Notes under the pieces: generated by a model
Told to the model about the DNA's origin: nothing
Seen by the model: only the letters and a program-made list of their open reading frames with translations
Databases searched by the model: none
Origin: an uncultured Clostridia bacterium
GTDB taxonomy: Bacteria; Bacillota; Clostridia; Oscillospirales; Oscillospiraceae
Length of the DNA: 64,000 nt
Direction: 5' to 3'
Assembly: GCA_946412355.1 (NCBI GenBank)
Contig: CAMKGX010000002.1
Location: forward strand, 33,233-97,232
Shown: piece after piece, positions 16,632 to 25,695 of the stretch
How positions within the stretch are numbered: the stretch's first letter is position 1
How the letters are laid out: every line of letters starts with the position of its first letter
Position numbers and translations under genes: made by a program

Positions 16632-17825
16632 ATGAGCAAGACCGTGGAACTGGCACGCCACCTCAGCACCCTCAACATCAACAACATGTACAAGACCGAC
16701 TTCTACTGGACGTGGGACAAGACCGACGACGAGATTGACGCCGTCTTCACCGTGGCCGACGCCCTCCGCGACCTGCGGGAGCGCAACAAGAGCACCCGCG
16801 TGTTCGACTCCGGCCTTGGCATCTCCATCTTCCGTGACAACTCCACCCGCACCCGCTTCTCCTTCGCCTCCGCCTGCAACCTGCTGGGCCTGGAGGTGCA
16901 GGACCTGGACGAGAAGACCTCCCAGATCGCCCACGGCGAGACCGTCCGTGAGACCGCCAACATGGTGTCCTTCATGGCCGACGTCATCGGCATCCGTGAC
17001 GATATGTTCATCGGCGAGGGCCACAAGTACCAGAAGACCTTTATGGACGCCGTGAAGGACGGCTACCGTGACGGCATCCTGGAGCAGCAGCCCACCCTGG
17101 TAAACCTCCAGTGCGACGTGGACCACCCCACCCAGTGCATGGCGGATATGCTCCACGTCATCCACTATTTCGGCGGCGTGGAGAACCTGAAGGGCAAGAA
17201 AGTGGCCATGACCTGGGCCTACTCCCCCTCCTACGGCAAGCCCCTGTCCGTTCCCCAGGGCGTCATCGGCCTGTTCACCCGCTTCGGCATGGACGTGACC
17301 CTGGCCCATCCCGAGGGCTATGACGTGATGCCCGAGGTGGAGGACGTGGCCCGCCGCAACTGTGAGAAGTACGGCTCCCAATTCCATAAGACCAACGACA
17401 TGAAGGAAGCCTTCCGGGATGCGGACATCGTCTATCCCAAGAGCTGGGCCTCCTTTGCCGCCATGGAAGAGCGCACCAAGCTCTACGCCGCCGGCGACAA
17501 GGCGGGCATCGACGCCCTGGAAAAGCGCCTCCTGGCCCAGAACGCCCAGCACAAGGACTGGGCCTGCACCGAGGAGATGATGAAGCTGACGAAGGACGGC
17601 AAGGCCCTGTACCTCCACTGCCTGCCCGCCGACATCTCCGGCCTGAGCTGCCCCGAGGGCGAGGTGGACAACTCTGTGTTCGACCGCTACCTGGTGCCCC
17701 TGTACAAGCAGGCCAGCTACAAGCCCTACGTCATCGCGGCCATGATCTTCCTGGCCCAGGTGAAGGACCCCGTCAAGGCTCTCATGGAGCTGGACGAGGG
17801 CAAGGACAAGCGCAAGATTTTCTAA
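16632..17825 (+). CDS. ygeW: YgeW-family knotted transcarbamylase
   Basis: 397 residues, the YgeW length (longer than OTCase). The carbamoyl-phosphate loop is STRTR at 71-75, HPTQ at 165-168 and HCLP at 329-332; all are canonical for transcarbamylases. YgeW from E. coli is structurally a knotted catabolic transcarbamylase whose amino substrate was not settled when it was described. In catabolic direction it would phosphorolyse a ureido compound to carbamoyl phosphate, which the next gene's carbamate kinase converts to ATP, CO2 and ammonia. GGAGAAC precedes the ATG. Confidence 0.92.
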   Translation: MSKTVELARHLSTLNINNMYKTDFYWTWDKTDDEIDAVFTVADALRDLRERNKSTRVFDSGLGISIFRDNSTRTRFSFASACNLLGLEVQDLDEKTSQIAHGETVRETANMVSFMADVIGIRDDMFIGEGHKYQKTFMDAVKDGYRDGILEQQPTLVNLQCDVDHPTQCMADMLHVIHYFGGVENLKGKKVAMTWAYSPSYGKPLSVPQGVIGLFTRFGMDVTLAHPEGYDVMPEVEDVARRNCEKYGSQFHKTNDMKEAFRDADIVYPKSWASFAAMEERTKLYAAGDKAGIDALEKRLLAQNAQHKDWACTEEMMKLTKDGKALYLHCLPADISGLSCPEGEVDNSVFDRYLVPLYKQASYKPYVIAAMIFLAQVKDPVKALMELDEGKDKRKIF

Positions 17826-17833
17826 AAAACAAC

Positions 17834-17867
17834 GGGATAGCGGGAGCGGCAGCGTTCCCGCTATCCC
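17834..17867 (+). other. Intercistronic hairpin ygeW-arcC
   Basis: Perfect 12-bp stem GGGATAGCGGGA / TCCCGCTATCCC with a 10-nt loop and no T tract. It probably stabilises the ygeW 3' end or attenuates read-through. Confidence 0.6.
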
Positions 17868-17897
17868 CCTATGTGCGTAGAGAGGTACTATATTAAA

Positions 17898-18833
17898 ATG
17901 AGCAAAAGAATCGTCATCGCCCTGGGCGGCAACGCCCTGGGCAGCACCGCCGCCGAGCAGCTCCATCTGGTCACCGACACCGCCAGCGCCATCGTGGACC
18001 TGATCGCCGACGGCAACGAGGTGGTCATCGCCCACGGCAACGGCCCCCAGGTGGGCATGATCCACCTGGGCCTTTCCACCGCCGCCGAGAGCGGCGCCAT
18101 CAAGGCGGACATGCCCTTCCCCGAGTGCGGCGCCATGTCCCAGGGCTACATCGGCTACCATCTCCAGCAGGCCATCGACAACGAGCTGTCCCGCCGCCAT
18201 ATCGCCAAGAGCGTGGCCACCGTGGTCACCCAGGTGGTGGTCTCCCCGGAGGACCCCGCCTTCCAGAACCCCACCAAGCCCGTGGGTGCCTTTTACGATA
18301 AGGAGACGGCGGAGCGCATCGCCGCCCAGCGGGGCTACACCATGGTGGAGGACGCCGGCCGGGGCTACCGCCAGGTGGTGCCCTCCCCCAAGCCCGTGGA
18401 CATCGTGGAGATCGACTCCGTCCGCGCCCTATGCAACGCCGGCCACGTGGTCATCGCCGTGGGTGGCGGCGGCATCCCCGTCATCCGTGAAAACGGACAG
18501 CTCCGGGGCGTCCCCGCCGTCATCGACAAGGACTTCGGCTCCGAGCTGCTGGCCGAGCTGCTGGAGGCCGACGTGCTGGTGATCCTCACCGCCGTGGAGA
18601 AGGTGGCCATCCGCTTCAACACCCCCGAGCAGCAGGATCTGGACGATCTCACCCCCGCCCAGGTGGAGGAATACATCGCCCAGGGCCAGTTCGCCAAGGG
18701 CTCCATGCTGCCCAAGGTCCAGGCGGCGGAGAAATTCGCCCTGTCCCGCCCCGGCCGCACCGCCCTCATCACCCTGCTGCAAAAGGCCCAGGAGGGCATC
18801 GCCGGGAAAACGGGTACTCGGATTCACCAGTGA
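17898..18833 (+). CDS. arcC: Carbamate kinase
   Basis: 311 residues, full length. It starts MSKRIVIALGGNALG, with GNGPQVGMIHLG, CGAMSQGYIGYHLQQA and AVGGGGIPV following, all diagnostic of carbamate kinase of the amino-acid-kinase fold. It makes ATP from carbamoyl phosphate, the energy-yielding end of the ygeW pathway. The ATG at 17898 has AGAGAGG upstream; the ATG at 17871 lacks a site. The last 40 nt are part of a direct repeat continued downstream, so the C-terminal residues (GKTGTRIHQ) may have been reshaped. Confidence 0.94.
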   Translation: MSKRIVIALGGNALGSTAAEQLHLVTDTASAIVDLIADGNEVVIAHGNGPQVGMIHLGLSTAAESGAIKADMPFPECGAMSQGYIGYHLQQAIDNELSRRHIAKSVATVVTQVVVSPEDPAFQNPTKPVGAFYDKETAERIAAQRGYTMVEDAGRGYRQVVPSPKPVDIVEIDSVRALCNAGHVVIAVGGGGIPVIRENGQLRGVPAVIDKDFGSELLAELLEADVLVILTAVEKVAIRFNTPEQQDLDDLTPAQVEEYIAQGQFAKGSMLPKVQAAEKFALSRPGRTALITLLQKAQEGIAGKTGTRIHQ

Positions 18834-18890
18834 TTCTTTCGCTCCGCCTCAGGGATAGCCGGGAAAACAGGTACTCGCATCCATCAGTGG
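18792..18890. repeat. Imperfect 40-bp direct repeat across arcC 3' end
   Basis: Copy 1 (18792-18833) encodes the end of carbamate kinase. Copy 2 (18851-18890) lies just beyond the stop. They share GCCGGGAAAAC, GGTACTCG and CAGTG with a few substitutions, at an offset of about 58 bp. It suggests a local tandem duplication. The rest of 18891-19034 holds no gene. Confidence 0.75.
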
Positions 18891-19034
18891 CGAAATCCCG
18901 CTTGTTAGGTTTTTCACACAACCCTTGCCTATTTTCCACAAAATAAGTCCCCTTAGTTTGTGCAACTTTCTCCCACATCGCAATTATTACTGCCAGCCAT
19001 TGAAAAGAAATGTCAAAATAGCGTCCTTTTTGTA

Positions 19035-19063
19035 TTGAAATCCTGTGCATTTTCACTTATAAT
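19035..19063 (+). promoter_or_regulatory. Promoter of BMP lipoprotein gene
   Basis: TTGAAA (19035-19040), 17 nt, TATAAT (19058-19063). It implies that the transporter can be transcribed separately from ygeY-ygeW-arcC. Confidence 0.85.
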
Positions 19064-19093
19064 ACTCTTATCGGAGCCATTCTCTGTGAATGC

Positions 19094-19150
19094 CGGGCGA
19101 CGCCCGTTATTCAGGCACGCGGCAAATTTAACCTTACTTTCAGCCGCGTG
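19094..19150 (+). other. Leader hairpins before BMP lipoprotein
   Basis: Within the 110-nt untranslated leader are GGGCG-A-CGCCC (19094-19104) and an 8-bp stem CACGCGGC (19116-19123) / GCCGCGTG (19143-19150) with a 19-nt loop. No T tract follows. I could not match it to a purine riboswitch. Confidence 0.45.
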
Positions 19151-19178
19151 TCCTATATTATTAAAGGAGGAAAAAAGA

Positions 19179-20402
19179 ATGAAGAAGTTTCTTGCATTGA
19201 TCCTCGCCCTGGTCATGGTGCTGTGCCTGGCCGCCTGCGGCGGGAACCCCAGCGAGACTCCCGCACCCTCCGATGAAGGCGGCGAGGAGACCCCTGCCCC
19301 CTTCAAAGTCGGTTTTATCACCCTGCACGACGAAAACTCCACCTATGACCTGAACTTCATCAACGCTGCAAAGGAAGCCTGCGAGCAGCTTGGCGTCGAA
19401 TACGTTCTGAAGACCAACGTACCCGAAGGCCAGGAGTGCTATGAGACCGCTGCCGATATGGCGGACAGCGGCTGCAAGATCGTGTTCGCTGACAGCTTCG
19501 GTCATGAGGACTACATGATTCAGGCTGCCAAAGAGTATCCTGATGTTGAGTTCTGCCATTCCACCGGCACCCGCGCCCACACCGAGGGCCTGCCCAACTA
19601 CCACAATGCTTTTGCCTCCATCTATGAGGGCCGCTATCTGGCCGGTATTGCCGCCGGTATGAAGTTGAAGGCCATGATGGAGTCCGGCGAAGTCACTGAC
19701 GCCAACCCCAAGATCGGCTACGTGGGCGCCTTCACCTATGCCGAGGTGGTCTCCGGCTATACCTCCTTCTTCCTGGGCGTTCGCTCCATCGTTCCCACTG
19801 TGACCATGGATGTTACCTTCACCGGTTCCTGGTATGATGAGGCCGCCGAGAAGGAAGGCGCCAACAAGCTGATTGAGGGCGGCTGCGTTCTGATTTCCCA
19901 GCACGCCGACTCCTTCGGCGCCCCCACCGCCTGCGAGACCGCCGGTGTGCCCGATGTCTCCTATAACGGCAGCACCATCTCCGTGGCTCCCAACACCTAC
20001 ATTATCTCTTCCCGCATCAACTGGGTGCCCTACTATGTCTATGCCATTTCCGCCGCGATGAACGGCCAGCCCATCGACGCTGACTACACCGGCACCATCG
20101 CCACCGGTTCCGTCGAGCTTACCGAGCTCAACACCGCCGTGGCTCCCGAGGGCACCCAGGCCGCCATTGACGAGGCCAAGGCCGCTCTGGAGGCCGGTAC
20201 GCTCCACGTGTTCGACACCGCCAACTTCACCGTAAACGGTGCCGCTCTGACCAGCTACATGGCTGACGTGGATTCTGATCCCGCCTATACCCCCGATACC
20301 GAGGTGGTGGCTGACGGTTACTTCCAGGAGTCCGCATTCCGTTCCGCCCCCTACTTCGATCTGACCATCGACGGCATCAACCTGCTGGATACCGCCTTCT
20401 GA
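19179..20402 (+). CDS. BMP-family substrate-binding lipoprotein
   Basis: 407 residues. Signal peptide MKKFLALILALVMVLCLAAC with lipobox LAAC and lipidated Cys20, then a linker rich in Pro/Glu/Thr. The BMP (PnrA-like) domain begins KVGFITLHDENSTYDLNF. Family members bind nucleosides or related purines for ABC import. It has its own promoter, its own strong ribosome site (AAAGGAGG) and a terminator at 20422, so it can be made in excess over the permease genes that follow, as is usual for binding proteins. Confidence 0.92.
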   Translation: MKKFLALILALVMVLCLAACGGNPSETPAPSDEGGEETPAPFKVGFITLHDENSTYDLNFINAAKEACEQLGVEYVLKTNVPEGQECYETAADMADSGCKIVFADSFGHEDYMIQAAKEYPDVEFCHSTGTRAHTEGLPNYHNAFASIYEGRYLAGIAAGMKLKAMMESGEVTDANPKIGYVGAFTYAEVVSGYTSFFLGVRSIVPTVTMDVTFTGSWYDEAAEKEGANKLIEGGCVLISQHADSFGAPTACETAGVPDVSYNGSTISVAPNTYIISSRINWVPYYVYAISAAMNGQPIDADYTGTIATGSVELTELNTAVAPEGTQAAIDEAKAALEAGTLHVFDTANFTVNGAALTSYMADVDSDPAYTPDTEVVADGYFQESAFRSAPYFDLTIDGINLLDTAF

Positions 20403-20421
20403 TTCGTTTCCCTGCCCCCAG

Positions 20422-20450
20422 GTGGGCCGCCCGACGGCGGCCCACTTTTC
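20422..20450 (+). terminator. Terminator after BMP lipoprotein gene
   Basis: Perfect 10-bp stem GTGGGCCGCC / GGCGGCCCAC with a 4-nt loop and TTTT, 19 nt after the stop. Confidence 0.88.
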
Positions 20451-20505
20451 TTATTAAAAACTAACAGAATTTTTGTAGTTTCCAAAAAATTTTTGTGGAT
20501 TTTGA

Positions 20506-20534
20506 TTTACAAGATGCCGGGAATATGCTAAAAT
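20506..20534 (+). promoter_or_regulatory. Promoter of ABC ATPase-permease genes
   Basis: TTTACA (20506-20511), 17 nt, TAAAAT (20529-20534), about 55 nt before the ATG at 20591. Confidence 0.65.
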
Positions 20535-20590
20535 ACCCTTGGTATCGAATTCCGTTCGGGCGCTTCCGGCGCGCCTGACCGAAAGAAAGG

Positions 20591-22174
20591 ATGACAGCCT
20601 TGGAACCTGTGAAGAACGCCATTCGGATGGAGAACATCACCAAGCGGTTCGGCAGCGTGGTGGCCAATAACGGCATCAATCTTGCGCTGCACGAGGGCGA
20701 GATTTTGTCCCTGCTGGGCGAGAACGGCAGCGGCAAGACCACCTTGATGAACATGCTCTCCGGCATCTATTATCCCGATGAAGGCCAGATTTACGTGCAC
20801 GACAAGCCCGTCACCATCGCCTCCCCCAAGGACGCCTTCGATAACGGCATTGGCATGATCCACCAGCACTTCAAGCTGGTGGATGTGTTCACCGCCACGG
20901 AGAACATCGTCCTGGGCCTGGAGGAGGAGGGCCGCCTGGATCTGAAAAAGGCGGGCCAGAAGGTGAAGGAGATCTGTGAGAAGTACGGCTTCGACATCCA
21001 GCCCAACCAGAAGATTTACGATATGTCCGTCTCCCAGAAGCAGACGGTGGAGATCGTGAAGGTGCTCTACCGCGGCGCCGACATCCTCATTCTGGACGAG
21101 CCCACCGCCGTGCTCACCCCCCAGGAGACCGACAAGCTCTTTGCCATCATGCGCAACATGCAGCGCGACGGCAAATCCCTCATCATCATTACCCACAAGC
21201 TCCACGAGGTGCTGGATGTGTCCGACCGGGTGGCCATCCTGCGCAAGGGCGAGTATATCGGTGATGTGGCCACCAAGGATGCCAACCAGCAGTCCCTCAC
21301 CGATATGATGGTGGGCCGCAGCGTCAGCCTGAATATCGACCGCCCCCTGCCCGTCAACCCCACCCCCCGTCTGGTGCTGGAGCACGTCACGGCCTATGAT
21401 GAGCTGGGCGTCAAGCGGCTGGACGACGTGAGCTTTACCGCCAACGCCGGCGAAATTCTGGGCATCGCCGGTGTGGCCGGCTCGGGCCAGAAGGAGCTGC
21501 TGGAGTCCATCGCCGGTCTCTACCCGGTGAAGGAGGGCAAGATCCTCTACTACGATCCCGACGTGGATTATGCCGAGACCGATGAAAGCGGCCAGCCCAA
21601 GCACCAGCCCCAATCTCTGGTGGGCATGGACCCCATGGACATCCGCAAGGCGGGCATCGCCATGTCCTTCGTCCCCGAGGACCGCTTAGGCATGGGCCTC
21701 GTGGGCACCATGGGCATGACCGGCAACATGATGCTCCGTTCCTGGCGCAAGGGCAAGGGCATCTTCGTGGACACCAAGGGCCCCGAGGCGCTGGCCAACC
21801 GCATCTGGAAGGAGCTGGAGGTGGTGACCCCCAGCACCAAGTTCCCCGTGCGGCGTATGTCCGGCGGCAACGTGCAGAAGGTGCTGGTGGGCCGCGAAAT
21901 CGCCCAGGAGCCCGCTGTGCTGATGACGGCCTACGCCGTCCGCGGCCTGGACATCAATACCTCGTATACCATTTATAATCTCCTTACCGAGCAGAAGATG
22001 AAGGGCCGGGCCGTGGTCTACGTAGGCGAGGATCTGGACGTGCTGCTGGAGCTGTGCGACCGGATCGTGGTGCTGTGCGGCGGCCAGGTCTCCGGCGTGG
22101 TGGACGGACGCGCCATCACCAAGGAGGAAGTGGGCCTGCTGATGACCCAGCATAGAAAGGAGGGCGCTGAATAA
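20591..22174 (+). CDS. ABC transporter, duplicated ATPase (nucleoside/BMP type)
   Basis: 527 residues with two ATP-binding domains. The first has Walker A GENGSGKTT, signature MSVSQKQ and Walker B ILILDEPTAVL. The second has the degenerate P-loop typical of this group (GVAGSGQKE), signature RMSGGNVQ and the Walker-B segment VLMTAYAVRGLD without the usual Glu. RbsA/YufO-like nucleoside importers have this organisation. It pairs with the two following permeases; its TAA overlaps the next ATG by one base. Confidence 0.93.
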   Translation: MTALEPVKNAIRMENITKRFGSVVANNGINLALHEGEILSLLGENGSGKTTLMNMLSGIYYPDEGQIYVHDKPVTIASPKDAFDNGIGMIHQHFKLVDVFTATENIVLGLEEEGRLDLKKAGQKVKEICEKYGFDIQPNQKIYDMSVSQKQTVEIVKVLYRGADILILDEPTAVLTPQETDKLFAIMRNMQRDGKSLIIITHKLHEVLDVSDRVAILRKGEYIGDVATKDANQQSLTDMMVGRSVSLNIDRPLPVNPTPRLVLEHVTAYDELGVKRLDDVSFTANAGEILGIAGVAGSGQKELLESIAGLYPVKEGKILYYDPDVDYAETDESGQPKHQPQSLVGMDPMDIRKAGIAMSFVPEDRLGMGLVGTMGMTGNMMLRSWRKGKGIFVDTKGPEALANRIWKELEVVTPSTKFPVRRMSGGNVQKVLVGREIAQEPAVLMTAYAVRGLDINTSYTIYNLLTEQKMKGRAVVYVGEDLDVLLELCDRIVVLCGGQVSGVVDGRAITKEEVGLLMTQHRKEGAE

Positions 22175-23271
22175 TGGAAAAGCAGAAGCAGCCTCTGCTG
22201 AGCATCGCCAAGCGGGAGGCATTGCCCTGGTATAAGAATTGGCTGATTCGCGGCGGCGCCATCCTGCTGGCGCTGGTGTTCTGCGGCATCATCACCATGC
22301 TTTTGACCGGGCTGAATCCTGTGGAGGTGTTCCGCACCCTGTTCTATGGTGCCTTCGGTACCAATCGCAAAATCTGGGTCACTGCGCAGAATCTTGCCAT
22401 TTTGTTGGGCATTTCCCTGGCTGTGACTCCTGCCTTTAAGATGCGGTTTTGGAATATCGGCGCCGAGGGTCAGGTGTTGATCGGCTCCCTGGCCTGCGCC
22501 GCCTGCATGATTACCCTGGGCGATAAAGTCCCCAACGGCCTGCTGATCCTTATCTCGCTGCTGGCCAGTCTGCTCGCAGGCGCGCTGTGGGGTTTCCTGC
22601 CGGCCTTCTTCAAGGCCCACTGGGAGACCAACGAGACTCTTTTCACCCTGATGATGAACTACATAGCCATGCAGCTTGCCGCCTACTTTATCATCGTTTG
22701 GGAGGTTCCCAAGGGCTCCGGCAAAATCGGCGTCATCAATCAGTCTACCAACGCCGGCTGGCTCCCCGTCATCGGCGGGCAGCGGTATCTGCTGACCATT
22801 CTGGTTATCGCCATCCTCACCGGCGTCATGTATATCTACCTGCAATACAGCAAGCACGGCTATGAAATCTCCGTGGTGGGCGAGAGCCACCGCACCGCCA
22901 GTTACGCCGGCATCAAGGTGAATCGGGTCATCATCCGCACCATGGTGCTCAGCGGTGCCATCTGCGGTATGGTGGGTATGCTGCTGGTCAGCGCCACCGA
23001 CCACACCCTCACCACCACCCTGGTGGATGGCCGCGGCTTCACCGCCGTCATGGTGTCCTGGCTTGCCAAGTTCAATCCCATCGGCATGATTTTCACCAGC
23101 CTCCTGTTGGTGGTGCTGGAGCGCGGTGCCACCGAGATTTCCAGCGTGTTTTCGCTGAACCACTCCTTTGCCGACATTCTGACAGGTATTATTCTGTTCT
23201 TTATCATCGGCAGTGATTTCTTTGTCAACTACACGGTTCACTTCCGCAAGAACAGAAAGGAGGGTAAATGA
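22174..23271 (+). CDS. ABC transporter permease, subunit 1
   Basis: 365 residues, BPD_transp_2 family, with about nine hydrophobic segments after a short cytoplasmic N-terminus. The signature FWNIGAEGQVLIGSLA near residue 90 is typical of the YufP-like nucleoside permease. It is translated directly after the ATPase (TAATG overlap) and overlaps the next permease by 4 nt. Confidence 0.92.
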   Translation: MEKQKQPLLSIAKREALPWYKNWLIRGGAILLALVFCGIITMLLTGLNPVEVFRTLFYGAFGTNRKIWVTAQNLAILLGISLAVTPAFKMRFWNIGAEGQVLIGSLACAACMITLGDKVPNGLLILISLLASLLAGALWGFLPAFFKAHWETNETLFTLMMNYIAMQLAAYFIIVWEVPKGSGKIGVINQSTNAGWLPVIGGQRYLLTILVIAILTGVMYIYLQYSKHGYEISVVGESHRTASYAGIKVNRVIIRTMVLSGAICGMVGMLLVSATDHTLTTTLVDGRGFTAVMVSWLAKFNPIGMIFTSLLLVVLERGATEISSVFSLNHSFADILTGIILFFIIGSDFFVNYTVHFRKNRKEGK

Positions 23272-24263
23272 TGTTTGATATTGTGTCCTTCATCCCTCGC
23301 GCTGTCATGCAGGGTACGCCGTTGCTCTTTGGTTCCACCGGTGAGATCCTGACGGAGAAATCCGGCAACCTGAATCTGGGTATTCCCGGCATCATGTATG
23401 TGGGCGCCATCAGCGGTGTAATCGGTTCCTTCTTCTATGAGCAGTCCGCGGCCGGTCAACCTCTCAACGGTTTTCTGGCCATCGCGATCCCCATGGTGTG
23501 TTCCCTGCTGGGCTCCCTGCTGATGGGTCTCATCTACTGCTTCCTGACGGTGACCCTTCGTGCCAACCAGAACGTCACCGGCCTTGCCATGACCACCTTT
23601 GGCGTGGGCTTCGGCAACTTCTTCGGCGGCTCTCTTATCAAGCTGGCCAACGCGGATGTCCCCTCTGTGGCATTGCCCGCCACCAGCGCCTTTTTCAGCA
23701 AGCACCTGCCCTTCGCCGCCAATCTGGGCTGGTTTGGTAAAATCTTCTTAAATTACGGCTTCCTGGCGTACCTTGCCGTCATTATCGCCCTGCTGGCCTC
23801 CTATATGCTCAACCGTACCCGTCCCGGTCTGCATCTGCGCAGCGTGGGTGAAAGCCCCGCCACCGCCGACGCCGCCGGTATCAACGTAACGGCCTATAAG
23901 TACATCGCCACCTGTGTCGGCAGTATGATTGCCGGCCTGGGCGGATTGTACTACGTGATGGACTACGCCTGCGGTGTTTGGTCCAACAACGCCTTCGGCG
24001 ATCGGGGCTGGCTGGCGATTGCGCTGGTGATTTTCACCATCTGGCGTCCCAATGTCAGCATCCTGGCCTCCATGCTGTTCGGCGGACTGTATATTCTCTA
24101 TCTCTACATTCCCACCGGCAGCCACATGGAGGTCAAGGAGCTGTACAAGATGCTCCCCTACGTGATTACCCTGGTGGTGCTGATCATCGTGTCCCTGCGC
24201 AAGAAGCGGGAGGACCAGCCCCCCGCCTCCCTGGGCCTCAGCTACTTCCGGGAAGAACGCTGA
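23268..24263 (+). CDS. ABC transporter permease, subunit 2
   Basis: 331 residues, YufQ-like partner permease. STGEILTEKSGNLNLGIPGI near residues 25-44 is the family signature, followed by about eight membrane segments. It starts in an ATGATG overlapping the previous stop. A terminator follows 13 nt after its stop. Confidence 0.92.
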   Translation: MMFDIVSFIPRAVMQGTPLLFGSTGEILTEKSGNLNLGIPGIMYVGAISGVIGSFFYEQSAAGQPLNGFLAIAIPMVCSLLGSLLMGLIYCFLTVTLRANQNVTGLAMTTFGVGFGNFFGGSLIKLANADVPSVALPATSAFFSKHLPFAANLGWFGKIFLNYGFLAYLAVIIALLASYMLNRTRPGLHLRSVGESPATADAAGINVTAYKYIATCVGSMIAGLGGLYYVMDYACGVWSNNAFGDRGWLAIALVIFTIWRPNVSILASMLFGGLYILYLYIPTGSHMEVKELYKMLPYVITLVVLIIVSLRKKREDQPPASLGLSYFREER

Positions 24264-24276
24264 CCACTCTGCCATC

Positions 24277-24301
24277 AAAGCCCCCCACGTCGGGGGGCTT
24301 T
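24277..24301 (+). terminator. Terminator after permease genes
   Basis: 10-bp stem AAAGCCCCCC / GGGGGGCTTT with a 5-nt loop. The 3' arm ends in TTT and then GTCAT, so it is moderately strong and may allow some read-through into the next gene. Confidence 0.75.
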
Positions 24302-24317
24302 GTCATAGGAGGATACC

Positions 24318-25673
24318 ATGTCCACTTTATTGATTCGCAATATCTCCGCCCTCATCACCTGTGATGACCACGATTCCCTGCTGGAAAACGTGGATCTGTA
24401 CGCCGAGAACGGCGTCATCCGGGCCATCGGCCCCCACCTTGACCGGCAGGCCGACACGGTGCTGGACGGCACGAACATGCTGTGCTATCCCGGCCTTATC
24501 AACACCCATCACCACCTCTACCAGGTGTTCTCCCGAAATCTGCCCCAGGTGCAGAACATGGAGCTGTTCGACTGGCTGAAGACCCTCTATGAGATCTGGA
24601 AGAATCTGGACGCCGACGTGGTGCGCCTGTCCTCCCTCACCGGCATGGGGGAGCTGATGAAGCACGGCTGCACCACCTGCTTCGACCACCACTACGTCTT
24701 CCCCCAGGGCGCCGGCGATTTGCTGGGGGCCCAGTTTGCCGCGGCGGACGAGTTGGGCATCCGTATGTACGCCAGCCGGGGCAGTATGGATCTGTCCGTC
24801 AAGGACGGGGGCCTGCCGCCGGACAGCGTGGTGCAGACGGTGGACGAGATCATGGCCGACAGCATCCGCTGCATCGAGCGGTACCACGACCCCTCCTTCG
24901 GCGCCATGCACCGCCTGGCCCTGGCCCCCTGCTCCCCCTTCTCCGTGTCGGCGGAGCTGCTGCGCCAGAGCGCCATCCTGGCCCGGCAGTACGGCGTCCG
25001 GCTCCACACCCACCTGTGCGAGACCAGGGACGAGGAGAACTACATGCTGGCCCGGGAGGGCGTCCGCCCCCTGGCCTTTATGGAGCGCCTGGGCTGGCTG
25101 GGCGAAGACGTGTGGTTTGCCCACGGCATCCATTTCAACGACGACGAGCTGCGCCTTTTGGCCCGGACCGGCACCGGCGTGGCCCACTGCCCCATCAGCA
25201 ACATGAAGCTGGCCAGCGGCGTGGCCCGCATCCCGGAGATGCTGGCCCTGGGCGTCCCTGTGGGCCTGGCGGTGGACGGCTCCGCCTCCAACGACGGCTC
25301 CAGCTTAATGGAGGAGCTACGCACGGCATACCTGCTCCACCGGCTCCACAGCAGCAAGGCCGCCCCCTCGGGCTACGACGTGCTGAAAATGGCCACCCGT
25401 GGCAGCGCCCGGCTGCTGGGCCGGGACGACATCGGCCAGCTTGCCGTGGGCAAGTGCGCCGACCTGTTTATGATTGACCGCCGCCGCCTGGAGCTGGTGG
25501 GCGCCTGCTGCGACCCCCGGTCCGTGCTGGCAACGGTGGGCGTCCGGGGCGCGGTGGACTACACGGTGGTCCACGGCGTAGTCACCGTGGCCCAGGGCCG
25601 TCTCAAGCGCGTGGACGAGGAAAAAACGGCCTGGGAGGCCAACCGGAAATGCGCCCAATATCTTGCCATGTAA
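24318..25673 (+). CDS. 8-oxoguanine deaminase-like amidohydrolase
   Basis: 451 residues, AtzA/TrzN subgroup of the amidohydrolase superfamily. Metal and catalytic positions are visible: His64 and His66 in NTHHHLYQ, His232 and Glu235 in LHTHLCET, His269 in WFAHGIH and Asp320 in AVDGSASND. The phrases GGLPPDSVVQ and APCSPFSVS match the characterised 8-oxoguanine deaminase group better than SsnA proper. The reaction, 8-oxoguanine plus water to urate plus ammonia, fits a locus built for urate/purine breakdown. SsnA or guanine deaminase remain alternatives. AGGAGG precedes the ATG. Confidence 0.82.
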   Translation: MSTLLIRNISALITCDDHDSLLENVDLYAENGVIRAIGPHLDRQADTVLDGTNMLCYPGLINTHHHLYQVFSRNLPQVQNMELFDWLKTLYEIWKNLDADVVRLSSLTGMGELMKHGCTTCFDHHYVFPQGAGDLLGAQFAAADELGIRMYASRGSMDLSVKDGGLPPDSVVQTVDEIMADSIRCIERYHDPSFGAMHRLALAPCSPFSVSAELLRQSAILARQYGVRLHTHLCETRDEENYMLAREGVRPLAFMERLGWLGEDVWFAHGIHFNDDELRLLARTGTGVAHCPISNMKLASGVARIPEMLALGVPVGLAVDGSASNDGSSLMEELRTAYLLHRLHSSKAAPSGYDVLKMATRGSARLLGRDDIGQLAVGKCADLFMIDRRRLELVGACCDPRSVLATVGVRGAVDYTVVHGVVTVAQGRLKRVDEEKTAWEANRKCAQYLAM

Positions 25674-25695
25674 TCCCCGAAAGGAGGCCGCAGCC

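Noticed and set aside
16572..18200. 542-codon minus-strand frame over ygeW and arcC
   Set aside because: Antisense shadow spanning two clear genes and their hairpin gap.
19064..19178. Purine riboswitch before the BMP gene
   Set aside because: Three-way junction core words were not found; only two simple hairpins.
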